Positions 27,273-36,201 are shown, counted from the first letter of the stretch. The stretch is DNA of 64,000 bases from Ruegeria sp. Ofav3-42 (GCF_022347725.1 NZ_JAKRGB010000003.1:248001-312000); one strand, 5' to 3'. The notes: generated by a model not told the origin, from the letters alone. Program-made: numbers and translations.

Positions 27273-28016
27273 ATGTTTCCGATCCGTGACCATAACCCTT
27301 CGGGGCGAACGCCATATGTCGTCTATCTGCTGATGGCGGCCAATATCCTGATATTCCTCAGCTATGTGGGGATCATGGATAATACCCAGCTGATCAGCCG
27401 GCTCTATTTCGACTATGCGGTCATACCGGCGCGTATCACCGACGGTTTTGCCTTTGAGACGTTGGTAACCTCGATGTTCCTGCATGGTGGGTGGATGCAC
27501 CTGGCCGGGAACATGTTGTTCCTTTGGATTTTCGGGGACAACCTCGAAGACGAAATGGGTCACCTGCCCTTTCTGCTGTTTTACGTTGTTGCCGGAATCG
27601 GCGCAGGCCTGATCCACGTCATTACTGCACCGGGCTCGGTGGTGCCGACCATCGGGGCCTCCGGTGCTATCGCTGGTGTCATGGGCGGCTATCTGCTGAT
27701 GTTCCCGAAAGCCCGCGTGGATATTCTGCTGATCCTGATTGTCTATTTCCGCGTGTTCACAATCCCCGCTTTCGTGATGCTCGGCGTCTGGCTGGGCATG
27801 CAGTTTCTGGGCAGCTTCGCCAGTAATCCGGACGAAGGTGGCGTCGCCTATTGGGCACATACGGGCGGTTTTTTTGTGGGCCTGATCCTATGTATTCCCC
27901 TTTGGCTAAAGCGTGGCGGGCCCGAGTTCTGGGGTCGCACACACGGGCACCCTCCGCACCCCGAACACAAATACAAACTGTCGCAATCAAGGATTCCGCG
28001 TGTTCCCCGAAAGTAA
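27273..28016 (+). CDS. Rhomboid-family intramembrane serine protease
   Basis: A 247-residue membrane protein with six or so helices. The catalytic Ser130 lies in TIGASGAIAGVMGGY and His196 in AYWAHTGGF; HLAGNML (76-82) supplies the His/Asn of the oxyanion region. It therefore looks active. The target is unknown. The C-terminal 30 residues are polar and cytoplasmic. Its start is 42 bases after putA, without a clear Shine-Dalgarno; its stop is 7 bases from the convergent bhcR stop. Confidence 0.92.
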   Translation: MFPIRDHNPSGRTPYVVYLLMAANILIFLSYVGIMDNTQLISRLYFDYAVIPARITDGFAFETLVTSMFLHGGWMHLAGNMLFLWIFGDNLEDEMGHLPFLLFYVVAGIGAGLIHVITAPGSVVPTIGASGAIAGVMGGYLLMFPKARVDILLILIVYFRVFTIPAFVMLGVWLGMQFLGSFASNPDEGGVAYWAHTGGFFVGLILCIPLWLKRGGPEFWGRTHGHPPHPEHKYKLSQSRIPRVPRK

Positions 28017-28023
28017 GCGCGCA

Positions 28024-28854
28024 TCATGTCTCATCTGAATCGGGGATACGTCCACCGCTCAGCCACGTGATCTCGCGCGCCGCGGCCATAACCAGTTCAC
28101 CCAGTTCGCTTGCGCGGGTTGTATCGAAACGAACGGTGGGACCAGACACTGAGATACCGACACATGGTTCCGCGCGATCGTTGTAAATCACGGCACCAAT
28201 ACAGGACATACCTTCATACCGTTCCTCGCGGTCATGCGACCATCCACGGGTGCGCGTCTCAGCAAGATCCGATTGCAACCCATCCTCGGTCACAAGGGTA
28301 TGATCCGTGAACCGCTGCGTCTCGGCTGAACCCAATGCCCTTTTCACTGCGGCCTCATTCATCGCGGCCAATATCGCCTTGCCCGTGCCGGACGCATACA
28401 TCGGAGTTCGCGCGCCCGGAGGGAAAAAAGCCCGGATCGGGTTTGGTGTTTCGACCTGCCCGACAAAGACAACCTCTCCCCCGTCCGGTACGGCCAGGTT
28501 GGCCGTTTCTCCACTGTCCTGCATCAGGCGTCGCAGGTTCGGACGCCCAATCTCAAGCACACTGTTGCGCCGCAGGAACGACGCGCCCATCCTGTAGGCC
28601 TCGATCCCGATCATCCATTCCTGCCGCTCATCATCGAACGCAACGAAACCGTGTTTCTGAAGCGTCACCAGAATGCGGTGCGTCGTCGCCGTGGGCACAT
28701 CTATCTCGCGGGCCAGATCGCTAAGCGCCGCCCGTTCCAGCCGCGCGATCGTGGTCAGCACGCCCAACGCCCGATCCAGCGATTGCATGGTCCCGGCCGA
28801 GCTTTCCTTGAACAGGGATTTGGGCCTGCCGCGCGGTCTTTTCTGAGCCTCCAT
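28024..28854 (-). CDS. bhcR: IclR-family regulator of the beta-hydroxyaspartate cycle
   Basis: A 276-residue protein from the ATG at 28854 (MEAQKRPRGRPKSLF), chosen because the IclR homology begins there; the frame continues 227 codons upstream as a shadow of bhcA. The winged helix (about 24-85, including LSDLAREIDVPTATTHRIL) precedes a GAF-like IclR effector domain (about 95-265). It is divergent from bhcABCD. In Paracoccus the orthologous regulator binds the bhc promoter and responds to glyoxylate; the same role is inferred here. Candidate binding sites are noted in the 192-base gap. Confidence 0.93.
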   Translation of the reverse strand: MEAQKRPRGRPKSLFKESSAGTMQSLDRALGVLTTIARLERAALSDLAREIDVPTATTHRILVTLQKHGFVAFDDERQEWMIGIEAYRMGASFLRRNSVLEIGRPNLRRLMQDSGETANLAVPDGGEVVFVGQVETPNPIRAFFPPGARTPMYASGTGKAILAAMNEAAVKRALGSAETQRFTDHTLVTEDGLQSDLAETRTRGWSHDREERYEGMSCIGAVIYNDRAEPCVGISVSGPTVRFDTTRASELGELVMAAAREITWLSGGRIPDSDET

Positions 28855-28901
28855 TCCCGTCCAATCCTTTCCACCTGCTGTAATTTTTCTTAACCGCGTG
28901 T

Positions 28902-28918
28902 ATTTGGGGTCCACAAAT
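28902..28918. promoter_or_regulatory. Inverted repeat ATTTG-N7-CAAAT near bhcR
   Basis: A 17-bp perfect-arm palindrome 48 bases upstream of bhcR, in the bhcR-bhcA gap. Its size suits an IclR-type operator; autoregulation of bhcR is inferred. Confidence 0.4.
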
Positions 28919-28948
28919 GAAAAACAGAAAGCAACGTAAATACAGTGG

Positions 28949-28985
28949 TTTGCATATTTAATCGCAAAAATGAAAATATTTTTCA
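28949..28985. promoter_or_regulatory. Two inverted repeats in the bhcA promoter region
   Basis: TTTGC-N10-GCAAA (28949-28968) is followed directly by TGAAAATATTTTTCA (28971-28985, arms matching at six of seven positions). The AT-rich stretch lies about 60-100 bases before the bhcA start and is the best candidate for BhcR binding at bhcABCD. Confidence 0.4.
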
Positions 28986-29046
28986 AGAAAATTGCGCGCG
29001 CAAGCTTTTTCCCGGACACTTTGTTCCAGAGCGGAGGAAGCAAGAG

Positions 29047-30237
29047 ATGTCCAACCAAAACCCGGTTTTCATTCCCGGCCCGACCAACATCCCCGACAGG
29101 TTGCGCCTTGCCATGCAGGTACAGACGCAGGATCACCGCGCGCCGGATTTTGTCGAAACCTTTGCGCCCGTGCTTGAAGACACGAAGAGGGTGTTCGGCA
29201 CCAAAACCGGACAAATCGTGACCTTCCCGGCCAGTGGCACTGGCGGGTGGGAAGCAGCGGTGACCAACACGCTCAGCCCCGGCGACAAGGTTCTGGTTGC
29301 GCGCTACGGCGTGTTCAGCCACCGCTGGATCGACCTGTGTGAACGGCACGGGCTGGACGTTCAGATCGTCGAATGCGATTGGGGCACCAGTGCCCCGGCG
29401 GATCAGTTTCAGTCTGCACTCGCCGAAGATACCGCCCATGAGATTCGCGCTGTTCTGGTCACACATAATGAAACCGCCACTGGAGTGCGCTCGGACATTG
29501 CCGCCGTTCGGCAAGCAATGGACGCCGAAAATCACCCGGCGATGCTGTTTGTCGACTGCGTCAGCTCTTTGGCCTCAATGCCGTTCGAGTTTGACACCTG
29601 GGGTGTCGATATCGCCGTGTCGGGCTCGCAGAAAGGGTTCATGCTGGCCACCGGCATGGCGATCCTGTGCGTCAGCCCCAAAGCGCTTGAGGCAACAAAG
29701 AACGCCAAGCTGCCGCGTACCTTCTTTGACTTCGATGACATGATGGCAGCCAATGCCTCGGGTGGGTTTCCTTATACGCCGCCGCTGCAACTGATCTATG
29801 GTATGCGCGAAAGCCTCAAGATGCTGTTCGAAGAAGGGCTCGACAACGTCTACGCCCGCCACTTCCGCCTTGCCGAAGGTGTGCGTCGCGCCGTGGATGC
29901 GTGGGGGCTGAAACTGGTCGCGCAATCGCCCGATGTGTATTCTGACACGGTCAGTGCGATCTACGTGCCAGAAGGGTTTGACAGCAATGTGCTGACCGAC
30001 CACGCGTTTAATGCCTATGGTGTGTCCTTCGGTATTGGTCTGGGTCAGTTGAATGGTCAGGCGTTCCGCATCGGTCATCCGGGCAGTCTGACGGATGTGA
30101 TGGTCCTGTCCGGGCTCAGCACGATCGAGATGGCGATGGCTGATCTGAATTACCCGATCGCATTGGGAAGCGGCGTTGCCGCCGCGCAGGACTACTATCG
30201 CACAGGCCCATCTGACCATGCCAAAGCGGCAGCCTGA
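29047..30237 (+). CDS. bhcA: Aspartate-glyoxylate aminotransferase
   Basis: A 396-residue class V PLP aminotransferase, starting at 29047 with GGAGG upstream. The PLP lysine is K196 in SGSQKGFM; PGPTNIPDRLR at the N-terminus and PASGTGGWEAA near 61-71 are family blocks. In the beta-hydroxyaspartate cycle it transfers the amino group of aspartate to glyoxylate, giving glycine and oxaloacetate. The family alone could also suggest alanine/serine-glyoxylate aminotransferase; the order A-B-C-D with an IclR regulator decides for BhcA. Confidence 0.94.
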   Translation: MSNQNPVFIPGPTNIPDRLRLAMQVQTQDHRAPDFVETFAPVLEDTKRVFGTKTGQIVTFPASGTGGWEAAVTNTLSPGDKVLVARYGVFSHRWIDLCERHGLDVQIVECDWGTSAPADQFQSALAEDTAHEIRAVLVTHNETATGVRSDIAAVRQAMDAENHPAMLFVDCVSSLASMPFEFDTWGVDIAVSGSQKGFMLATGMAILCVSPKALEATKNAKLPRTFFDFDDMMAANASGGFPYTPPLQLIYGMRESLKMLFEEGLDNVYARHFRLAEGVRRAVDAWGLKLVAQSPDVYSDTVSAIYVPEGFDSNVLTDHAFNAYGVSFGIGLGQLNGQAFRIGHPGSLTDVMVLSGLSTIEMAMADLNYPIALGSGVAAAQDYYRTGPSDHAKAAA

Positions 30238-30248
30238 GGAGGATGAAG

Positions 30249-31220
30249 ATGTTGGATCACACACCCGCCGCAGACCTGACGATTGAGGACATGCGCATCG
30301 CGCACCAGCGTATCAAACCCCATATTCGGCGCACCCCGGTTATGGTGTCGGACTATCTGAACGATCTGACCGGCGCGCAACTCTTCTTCAAATGCGAGAA
30401 CTTTCAGGAGGCCGGAGCCTTCAAAGTACGCGGTGCCAGCAACGCCGTGTTCGGCCTCGGCGACGATATCGCAGAGAAAGGCGTTTGTACGCATTCCAGC
30501 GGCAATCACGCGCTGTCTCTGTCCTATGCAGCCGGTCGACGGGGTATCCCTTGTAACGTGGTCATGCCGCGTACAGCCCCGCAAGCCAAGAAAGACGCCG
30601 TGCGCCGCTATGGCGGCACGATCACCGAATGCGAGCCATCGACCTCATCCCGTGAGGCGACATTCTCAGATGTGCAAGCCCGAACGGGCGGCGAGTTTGT
30701 GCATCCCTATAATGACCCGCGCGTCATTGCCGGTCAGGCGACATGCTCGGCCGAACTGTTGGAACAGACCGATGGTCTGGATGCGGTCATTGCCCCGATC
30801 GGAGGCGGCGGCATGGTCTCGGGCACCTGCCTGACGGTTTCAAACTTGTCCCCCAGCACAGCGATCTACGCGGCAGAACCGGAACAGGCGGATGACGCGT
30901 ATCGCTCATTCAAGGCCGGGCACATCATCGCCGATGACGCGCCGAAAACTATCGCTGACGGCCTGCTGGTGCCGCTGAAGGAAAACACCTGGCACTTCGT
31001 GTCCAACAACGTGACCGACATCTTCACCGCCTCTGATGATGAGATCATCCAAGCAATGAAACTAACCTGGAAATACCTGCGCGTGGTGATGGAGCCGTCA
31101 TCGGCGGTGCCCCTCGCGACCATTCTCAAAAACCCGGACGTATTCCGCGGCAAGCGCATTGGCGTAATCGTCACTGGCGGCAACGTGGATCTGGACAAAC
31201 TACCCTGGCTGAAAGGGTAA
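30249..31220 (+). CDS. bhcB: Beta-hydroxyaspartate dehydratase
   Basis: A 323-residue fold-type II PLP enzyme. I start at the ATG at 30249, six bases after AGGAGG; the ATG at 30243 touches the Shine-Dalgarno and is unlikely. The PLP lysine is K59 (AFKVRG), the substrate loop is SSGNH (83-87) and the glycine-rich phosphate loop is GGGG (185-188). It dehydrates (2R,3S)-beta-hydroxyaspartate to iminosuccinate. Generic threonine dehydratase is the alternative by family, but context favours BhcB. Confidence 0.93.
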   Translation: MLDHTPAADLTIEDMRIAHQRIKPHIRRTPVMVSDYLNDLTGAQLFFKCENFQEAGAFKVRGASNAVFGLGDDIAEKGVCTHSSGNHALSLSYAAGRRGIPCNVVMPRTAPQAKKDAVRRYGGTITECEPSTSSREATFSDVQARTGGEFVHPYNDPRVIAGQATCSAELLEQTDGLDAVIAPIGGGGMVSGTCLTVSNLSPSTAIYAAEPEQADDAYRSFKAGHIIADDAPKTIADGLLVPLKENTWHFVSNNVTDIFTASDDEIIQAMKLTWKYLRVVMEPSSAVPLATILKNPDVFRGKRIGVIVTGGNVDLDKLPWLKG

Positions 31221-31231
31221 GGAGGAACGAT

Positions 31232-32395
31232 ATGAACAAACCCGTAAACATCAACGAACTGGACGTTGGGTTCGACATTCCTGCCGCCATCGGCATGGAC
31301 GAGAGCCAAATCCAGACCCCGTGCCTGATCCTCGATCTGGATGCGCTGGAGCGGAACATTAAGAAGATGGGGGAATACGCCAAGGCCCACGGCATGCGCC
31401 ATCGGGTGCACGGCAAGATGCACAAGTCGGTCGACGTGGCGAAGCTGCAGGAAGAACTTGGCGGCGCGATTGGCGTTTGCTGTCATAAGGTGTCCGAGGC
31501 CGAAGTGTTTGCCCGTGGCGGCATCAAGGACATCCTGGTGTCCAACCAAGTCCGAGACCCGGCCAAAATCGACCGTCTGGCGCAACTGCCAAAGCTTGGT
31601 GCTCGTACTATCGTATGTGTCGACGATGTTGACAATGTTGCCGATCTGTCAGCAGCCGCCATCAAACACGGCACCGAACTGGAAGTCTTTGTCGAGATCG
31701 ATTGTGGTGCCGGCCGCTGCGGAGTGACCACAACTCCGGCAGTTATCGAAATCGCTAAGGCAATCGAAGCCGCCCCAAACCTGAAATTCACCGGCATTCA
31801 GGCTTATCAGGGCGCGATGCAGCACCTCGACACCTATAAAGCACGCAAGGAAAAGCTGGATACAGCCATTGCGATGGTCAAGGATGCGGTCGAGGGCCTG
31901 AAGGCTGAAGACATCGAATGTGAACTGGTTTCGGGCGGTGGAACCGGGTCGTATTAATTCGAAAGCAATTCGGGTGTTTACAACGAACTACAATGCGGCT
32001 CTTACGCTTTCATGGATGCGGATTATGGTCGTATTCTGGACGAGGACGGCAAACGGATCGATCAGGGCGAATGGGAAAACGCGCTGTTCATTCTGACCAG
32101 CGTCATGAGCCACGCCAAAGCCGACAAGGCGATCTGTGACGCAGGCCTCAAAGCACAGTCGGTCGATAGCGGCCTGCCCTTCATCTACGGGCGCGATGAC
32201 GTGGAATACCTTAAGTGTTCGGACGAGCACGGCGTAATCGGCGATCCGAATGGCGTTCTGAAGGTGAATGATAAACTGCGACTGGTGCCCGGGCACTGTG
32301 ACCCCACCTGCAATGTCCACGATTGGTATGTGGGCGTGCGGGACGGCAAGGTCGAAACTCTGTGGCCTGTTTCTGCCCGCGGCAAGGCCTATTGA
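31232..32395 (+). pseudogene. bhcC: Beta-hydroxyaspartate aldolase gene interrupted by one in-frame TAA
   Basis: The frame from ATG 31232 to TGA 32395 is 387 codons, the expected BhcC length, but codon 242 (31955-31957) is TAA. It falls in GGGTGSY-stop-FESNSGVYNELQCGS, where the family has a second Tyr, so a single base change (TAC or TAT to TAA) explains it. Reading resumes in the same frame with normal sequence to the end, including the metal-binding HCDP at codons 355-358. The PLP lysine is K62 (HGKMHK). The 241-residue product would lose the metal site and C-terminal domain, so it should be inactive. It is either a real nonsense mutation or a base-call error. BhcC normally condenses glycine and glyoxylate. 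Confidence 0.9.
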
Positions 32396-32410
32396 TCGAT
32401 GAGGGATGCC

Positions 32411-33397
32411 ATGAACACGCAAACCGACGGCCTGCTGATCGTAGGCGAGGACCTGTGCGAACAACTGGTGGGTCGCGAACAAGCCTTTGACGCTGTCCAA
32501 GCCGTCTTTGGCGCGATGGCCAGCGGTGGAGCCAGGAACTTTCCGGTTGTACGTGAGGCGTTGGGCTATGCCAACGCTCTGTACGGCTTCAAATCGGGGT
32601 TCGACCGGGATGGTCAGGTGCTTGGAGTAAAGTCCGGTGGTTATTGGCCGGGCAATGCCGAGCATGGTCTGACAAATCACCAATCCACGGTATTTCTGTT
32701 CGACCCCGATACCGGACAGCTGTCCGCTCTGGTGGGCGGCAACTATCTAACGGCGGTGCGGACGGCGGCCTCTTCTGCGGTATCCATCGCGCACCTAGCC
32801 CGGAAGGATGCCAAAGTTCTGGGCATGGTTGGCGCCGGACATCAGTCGACCTTCCAATTGCGCGCTGCCGCCGAGCAGCGTGACTTTGAGAAGGTCATTG
32901 CCTGGAACCCACACCCAGACATGCTGCCCCGACTGGCAGCGGTTGCCGAGGATATCGGGTTGGAGTTCGAAGCTGTCAGCCAGCAAGAGCTGGGTGCCAA
33001 AGCGGATGTTATCATCACGATCACGTCGGCATTCGAGCCGCTTTTGGAGAAAGACTGGATCAAACCAGGTACGCATCTGGCCTGCATGGGCACGGATACC
33101 AAGGGAAAGAAAGAGGTCGACCCGGTGCTGGTCGCCACAGCCACTGTCTTTACGGACGAGGTTGCCCAATCCGTGTCCATCGGGGAAGCGCAACATGCCA
33201 TCGGCGCGGGCGCGTTGAGCGAAACTCAGATCACGCCCATTGGGGCCGTCATAAACGGCGACCACCCCGGGCGAACCAGTGAAGACGAGATCACCCTGTT
33301 CGACGGAACTGGCGTCGGGTTGCAGGACCTAGCGGTTGCATCCGTCGCCGCGCGTCTGGCCGATGAAGCCGGGCTGGCTCAACGCGCTACCCTCTGA
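32411..33397 (+). CDS. bhcD: Iminosuccinate reductase
   Basis: A 328-residue member of the ornithine cyclodeaminase/mu-crystallin family. The start is the ATG at 32411 after GAGGGA; an ATG four codons earlier lacks room for a ribosome site. The Rossmann motif GMVGAGHQ is at 138-145 and NYLTAVRTAA at 111-120 is the family block. It reduces iminosuccinate to aspartate with NAD(P)H, closing the cycle with BhcA. It lies 15 bases after bhcC and is intact, so the lesion in bhcC has not spread downstream. Confidence 0.93.
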   Translation: MNTQTDGLLIVGEDLCEQLVGREQAFDAVQAVFGAMASGGARNFPVVREALGYANALYGFKSGFDRDGQVLGVKSGGYWPGNAEHGLTNHQSTVFLFDPDTGQLSALVGGNYLTAVRTAASSAVSIAHLARKDAKVLGMVGAGHQSTFQLRAAAEQRDFEKVIAWNPHPDMLPRLAAVAEDIGLEFEAVSQQELGAKADVIITITSAFEPLLEKDWIKPGTHLACMGTDTKGKKEVDPVLVATATVFTDEVAQSVSIGEAQHAIGAGALSETQITPIGAVINGDHPGRTSEDEITLFDGTGVGLQDLAVASVAARLADEAGLAQRATL

Positions 33398-33401
33398 AAC
33401 G

Positions 33402-33430
33402 AAAAAGCGCGCCTCGATCGGGGCGCGCTT
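33402..33430 (-). terminator. Terminator between bhcD and suhB
   Basis: A 9-bp perfect stem (AAGCGCGCC at 33405-33413 and GGCGCGCTT at 33422-33430). Read on the minus strand it is followed by TTTTT, so it is a proper terminator for suhB; it may also slow transcription from bhcD. Confidence 0.8.
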
Positions 33431-33452
33431 ACCTACCAGATTTACTGAACAA

Positions 33453-34238
33453 TCAGCCCCGGATCACCTTGGCGAACTGGTCAAAAATCGGCTCGTTCGA
33501 ACAGATCACTTCGCCATCTTCCAGCACGCTGCCTTCGGGGTTCAGCGCCTGAACAAAGCCGCCCGCTTCTTTGACGATGATGATACCAGCGGCAAGGTCC
33601 CAGGCGTTCAGGCGGCGTTCCCAGAAACCCTCGTAACGGCCCGCTGCCACATAAGCCATATCCAGCGCAGCGGCACCCCAACGGCGTACACCCGCACAGG
33701 CGGGCATCAGGCGGGCCAGATCCTGCAGGGTCGCGGGCAGATCCGAGCGTCCACCAAAGGGCAGACCGGTCGAAAAGATCGACTCGATCATGCGATGACG
33801 GCCCGAAACGCGGATACGCATGTCGTTCATCCATGCGCCCTCGCCCTTTTCGGCGAAGAACATCTCGTCCTTGGCGGCATCGTAGATCACACCGGCGACG
33901 ATCTTGCCCTTGTGTTCCAGCGCAATCGAGATCGCCCAGTGCGGCAGGCCGTGCAGGAAGTTCGTGGTGCCGTCCAAAGGATCAACAATCCAGCGGCGGG
34001 TCGGGTCTTCGCCCTCAATCACGCCACCTTCTTCGGCCAGCCAGCCATAGGTCGGGCGCGCGCCCAGAAGCTCTTCTTTCAGGATCGCCTCGGCGGCGAT
34101 ATCGGCTTTCGAGACAAAGTCTCCTGCGCCTTTCATCGACACCTGCAGGTTCTCGACTTCACGAAAATCCTTGACCAAAGAACGCCCCGCCTTGCGCGCG
34201 GCTTTGATCATGATGTTGAGATTTGCACTGCCAACCAT
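33453..34238 (-). CDS. suhB: Inositol-1-monophosphatase family protein
   Basis: A 261-residue Mg-dependent phosphatase of the FIG superfamily. The metal-binding block WIVDPLDGTTNFLHGLP and the C-terminal WDLAAGIIIVKEAGG are both intact, as is the upstream EEGG (GWLAEEGGVIEG). The N-terminus MVGSANLNIMIKAARKAGR matches SuhB. It probably acts on inositol-1-phosphate or a related phosphomonoester and, as known for SuhB, may have an rRNA-antitermination role. Single gene with its own terminator. Confidence 0.93.
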   Translation of the reverse strand: MVGSANLNIMIKAARKAGRSLVKDFREVENLQVSMKGAGDFVSKADIAAEAILKEELLGARPTYGWLAEEGGVIEGEDPTRRWIVDPLDGTTNFLHGLPHWAISIALEHKGKIVAGVIYDAAKDEMFFAEKGEGAWMNDMRIRVSGRHRMIESIFSTGLPFGGRSDLPATLQDLARLMPACAGVRRWGAAALDMAYVAAGRYEGFWERRLNAWDLAAGIIIVKEAGGFVQALNPEGSVLEDGEVICSNEPIFDQFAKVIRG

Positions 34239-34334
34239 TGTCCAAAGGCTCCTGTCCGGTCAAACCGCGCGTATACTGGGGCAATGCGCCCTTGCCAAGA
34301 GGAATGATGCGCATAGCAGACCCGCGTTTTGCGC

Positions 34335-35255
34335 CTATTGCTGTTGCAGCTTGCGCGCCTCGGTCCCGGCCAGTTGGATCAACTCTTGCACATAGGGTTT
34401 TTCAAGGTCCTCGGTACGCACCGCAGCATAAAGACTGCGGGTGATCCCGTTTTCGGTCAGTGGGCGGGTGACGTAGTCCGAATTGTACTTCACCTCGCGC
34501 ACAACCCAGTCGGGCAACACCGAAATGCCGCGGTTTGAGGCGACCAGCAAAAGGATCACTGCGGTCAACTCAACTTGCCTGATTGCGGCCGGTTCAACCC
34601 GCGCAGGGATCAGCAACTGACTGAAAACGTCAAGGCGTGTCCGTTCGACCGGGTAAGTAATCAGGGTCTGCCCCCTGAAATCTTCGGCATCGATGTACTC
34701 TTTCTGCGCCAGAAGGTGCGACGACGCGGCGACAAAGACGGCGTCATAGTCGAACAGTTCGATGAATTCGATGCCCGGCAGGTCTTCGGGATCGGACGAA
34801 ACGACCAGATCAACCTCTTCTTTCTGCAGGGCCGGCAGCGCGTCGAAGGCCAGGCCCGGCCGGATATCGACATCCACATCGCCCCAGGACTTCCGAAAAG
34901 ATTCAAGCACCGGGAAAAGCCATTCAAAACAGGCATGGCATTCGATGGCGATGTGCATCCGCCCCGTTCTCCCGTCTCGCAGTGACGAGAATTCCTGTTG
35001 TGTCGCCTCGACTTGCGGCAGAATCTGTTCCGCCAGACGAAGCAATCGCAACCCGGCGGCAGACAGTTTCATCGGCTTGGACCGGCGCAGGAACAACTCA
35101 ACCCCGGCCTGATCTTCCAATCCTTTGATCTGATGGCTCAACGCGGATTGTGTGATGTTCAACTGATCCGCCGCGCGGGCCAGCCCACCGCATTCGTGGA
35201 TCGCCTTGATGGTTCGCAAATGGCGGAATTCGATGTGCATCGCAGTGGCGCTCAT
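34335..35255 (-). CDS. metR: LysR-family regulator, MetR-like
   Basis: A 306-residue protein with an N-terminal winged HTH (FRHLRTIKAIHECGGLARAA, then LNITQSALSHQIKGLE) and a type-2 periplasmic-binding-like effector domain. It is divergent from metF, the classical MetR layout, in which homocysteine is the co-activator. An internal ATG (MHIEFRHL, five codons in) is an alternative start. A LysR-type T-N11-A palindrome lies in the shared gap. Confidence 0.88.
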   Translation of the reverse strand: MSATAMHIEFRHLRTIKAIHECGGLARAADQLNITQSALSHQIKGLEDQAGVELFLRRSKPMKLSAAGLRLLRLAEQILPQVEATQQEFSSLRDGRTGRMHIAIECHACFEWLFPVLESFRKSWGDVDVDIRPGLAFDALPALQKEEVDLVVSSDPEDLPGIEFIELFDYDAVFVAASSHLLAQKEYIDAEDFRGQTLITYPVERTRLDVFSQLLIPARVEPAAIRQVELTAVILLLVASNRGISVLPDWVVREVKYNSDYVTRPLTENGITRSLYAAVRTEDLEKPYVQELIQLAGTEARKLQQQ

Positions 35256-35272
35256 GTTGTTCTTGAATATTA

Positions 35273-35285
35273 TGAGTTTGTCTCA
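35273..35285. promoter_or_regulatory. Candidate LysR-type box in the metR-metF gap
   Basis: TGAG-TTTGT-CTCA is a 13-bp palindrome fitting the LysR T-N11-A rule, 18 bases upstream of metR and 50 bases upstream of metF. Assignment to MetR is by position. Confidence 0.4.
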
Positions 35286-35334
35286 CAATGCAGAAGCTGG
35301 CACAAGGTCCTTGAACCAGACACGTGAGGCCGAG

Positions 35335-36201
35335 ATGACTAAACCAGAAATTTCATTCGAGTTCTTCCCGCCCAAGACACTCGAGGCTTCATTCCGCCTT
35401 TGGGATACCGTTCAGACGCTTGCCCCGCTTGAGCCTCGCTTTGTCTCGGTGACTTACGGCGCAGGTGGCACGACGCGGGAGCTGACGCGCGACGCGGTGG
35501 CGACCCTGCACAAATCCTCGGGTCTGCCGGTTGCGGCGCATTTGACCTGTGTCGATGCATCCCGTCAGGAAACGCTTGAAATCGCGGATTCGTTCGCGCG
35601 GGCCGGCGTTCAGGACATCGTAGCCCTGCGCGGCGATCCGCCCAGCGGTCAGGACCGTTTCGAGCCGCACCCAGATGGTTTTGCAAGCTCGGTCGAGTTG
35701 ATCTCTGCCCTGGCAGAGACAGAGATGTTCAGCATTCGCGTCGGCGCGTATCCCGACATTCACCCCGAGGCGCAAAATTCCAGCGCGGATATCGACTGGC
35801 TCAAGGCCAAGCTGGATGCAGGCGCTGATGAGGCTCTGACCCAGTTCTTCTTCGAGGCCGAGACCTTCTTCCGGTTCCGTGATGCCTGCGAGAAGGCTGG
35901 TATCGATAAACCCATCGTGCCCGGCATTCTTCCGATCGAGAACTGGAAGGGCGCGCGCAACTTCGCCAAACGCTGTGGCACGCGCATTCCTTCCTGGGTC
36001 GAGCAGGCGTTTGAGAAGGCCGTACGCGACGACCGCGAGGATTTGCTGGCCACCGCGCTGTGCACCGAGTTGTGCTCGGATCTGATCGAGGGCGGCGTGG
36101 ACAAGCTGCATTTCTACACGCTGAACCGGCCTGAACTGACGCGTGATGTGTGCTTTGCCCTTGGCATCACGCCACGAGCCGATTTGCAGAATGTCGCCTG
36201 A
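35335..36201 (+). CDS. metF: Methylenetetrahydrofolate reductase
   Basis: A 288-residue FAD-dependent enzyme that makes 5-methyl-THF for methionine synthesis. It starts at ATG 35335 (MTKPEISFEFFPPKT) five bases after GAGG; the open frame starts 43 codons earlier inside the promoter region and is not used. Family blocks seen are SFEFFPPKT, VTYGAGGTTR, HLTCVDAS, LRGDPP and FFFEAETFFRF. The length matches bacterial MetF. Confidence 0.97.
   Translation: MTKPEISFEFFPPKTLEASFRLWDTVQTLAPLEPRFVSVTYGAGGTTRELTRDAVATLHKSSGLPVAAHLTCVDASRQETLEIADSFARAGVQDIVALRGDPPSGQDRFEPHPDGFASSVELISALAETEMFSIRVGAYPDIHPEAQNSSADIDWLKAKLDAGADEALTQFFFEAETFFRFRDACEKAGIDKPIVPGILPIENWKGARNFAKRCGTRIPSWVEQAFEKAVRDDREDLLATALCTELCSDLIEGGVDKLHFYTLNRPELTRDVCFALGITPRADLQNVA

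Noticed and set aside
28855..29535. N-terminal extension of the IclR regulator
   Set aside because: The extra 227 codons are antisense to bhcA and cross the intergenic promoter; IclR homology starts at 28854.
31955..31957. Recoding of the stop as a programmed amino acid
   Set aside because: TAA is not used for selenocysteine or pyrrolysine, no insertion-type structure is evident, and a one-base change from a Tyr codon is simpler.
32012..32395. Independent 127-codon gene starting at an internal ATG
   Set aside because: It is exactly in frame with bhcC and encodes the BhcC C-terminus; the separation is caused by the TAA at 31955.
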